From Profundicola sp048268105 (GTDB lineage Bacteria > Bacteroidota > Bacteroidia > Flavobacteriales > Weeksellaceae), in assembly GCA_048268105.1 (NCBI GenBank), contig JBLWWH010000004.1, positions 115,096 to 179,095 of the forward strand: a stretch of 64,000 nt of DNA. The letters run 5' to 3'. A program made the translations under genes and the position numbers. The notes beneath the pieces were generated by a model that saw nothing but the letters and a program-made list of their open reading frames with translations, was not told the DNA's origin and searched no databases. This document shows, piece after piece, positions 63,606 through 64,000 of this stretch (its first letter is position 1; every line of letters starts with the position of its first letter).

Positions 63606-64000
63606 ATGATTTCCAATAAACTTATTTCGTTTTATTTTGTTTTAATTAGTTTTTCTTCCTGCGCAATTAATAATGGGGACGGAAACAAAAAATTAGACAT
63701 TGATTATCGATCATATTATCCAATCGTGATAGAAGCTGATAGTTTATATTTGGTTGGAGAATATGATAAATCTTTTGAAAAATTAGATCTTTTATTCAAA
63801 AATTATGAGCCTTTGGTTTTCAACGAAGAAATACAACTGTATATTAAATTGTCAGTATTAACTAGGAATAAAATTAATAAAAAGAAATACTTTAAGCTTA
63901 TAATGCGGAAGTATGGATATGATGTATCTAGGATGAAGCATGATACAATGCTCATGAGGATTTTTAATAATTTAAACTTTAAACAAAAACAGCTAAGTAA
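63606..64000 (+). CDS. Lipoprotein, unknown function (3' end cut by window)
   Basis: ATG at 63606; the frame is open to the window end (131 codons seen). The signal peptide (ISFYFVLISFSSC) ends in a lipobox. The visible mature part is helical (ADSLYLVGEYDKSFEKLDLL, FNEEIQLYIKLSVL), possibly TPR-like. No family was recognised. It follows the peptide-precursor genes, where similar small lipoproteins of unknown role often occur. Confidence 0.6.
   Translation, partial: MISNKLISFYFVLISFSSCAINNGDGNKKLDIDYRSYYPIVIEADSLYLVGEYDKSFEKLDLLFKNYEPLVFNEEIQLYIKLSVLTRNKINKKKYFKLIMRKYGYDVSRMKHDTMLMRIFNNLNFKQKQLS

Overview
The window is A+T-rich, gene-dense DNA from a Bacteroidota chromosome, most likely order Flavobacteriales. 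The evidence is Bacteroidota-type promoters (TAnnTTTG -7 elements) at many starts, type IX secretion (T9SS) genes and cargo with type A and type B sorting domains, a PorP/SprF protein, a SprE/PorW lipoprotein, an archaeal-type ProS, mevalonate-pathway MvaD, and very few usable Shine-Dalgarno sequences. I could not fix the genus. No rRNA, tRNA, CRISPR array, transposase or prophage was recognised.

Layout. 1-2167: the end of a heavy-metal RND efflux operon (TolC-like part cut by the window edge, then a CusB/CzcB-type adaptor). 2223-12489: an XRE regulator divergent from a membrane-stress operon, YbjN-like / PspA / Asp-rich OB-fold membrane protein / flotillin / small membrane protein / 1616-residue AAA ATPase. 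12533-23946: surface and secretion genes, namely a His/Asp-rich lipoprotein, a T9SS cargo protein whose signal peptide is out of frame by one base in an A8 tract, a 2020-residue alpha-2-macroglobulin with an inserted TonB-plug-like module, SprE/PorW, and a carboxypeptidase-regulatory-like protein. 23995-35379: glycosyltransferase, hemB, a protein that is little more than a sorting signal, mvaD coupled to an AddB-like nuclease, a FadL-type porin with a Tyr/Gly-rich lipoprotein, proS, and a Spy/CpxP-like protein. 35570-42097: a T9SS gliding/adhesin operon ending in PorP/SprF. 42642-47146: mscL, DUF192, lgt, yidD, a pyruvyl transferase, a YopX-like protein and fabI. 47238-54637: a compact nitrous oxide reductase cluster (Crp/Fnr regulator, cytochrome c, clade II NosZ, NosB-like protein, NosL, NosD, NosF, NosY). 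54634-61636: RDD / SpoIIM / two membrane proteins / DUF4350 / MoxR / DUF58. 61910-64000: an XRE regulator and what looks like a decaying ribosomally made peptide (RiPP) locus.

How it fits together. The nos genes would let the cell respire N2O; a TGA-N6-TCA palindrome near -41 of a TAnnTTTG promoter ties the adjacent Crp/Fnr regulator to cytochrome c and nosZ. The T9SS parts and cargo are consistent with a gliding or adhesive, surface-protein-rich lifestyle. The PspA/flotillin operon looks like an envelope-stress module with its own regulator.

The most unusual region is the right end. It holds a GG-leader peptide whose core carries a perfect EF-hand/dockerin-like calcium loop, a DUF6624-like lipoprotein, a 54-residue stub of a graspetide-type ATP-grasp maturase, a second leader-peptide gene with ATA where ATG should be, and a lipoprotein that runs off the window. 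Two long-hairpin intergenic elements (20313-20455 and 42352-42520) share an end motif and may be members of one dispersed repeat family.
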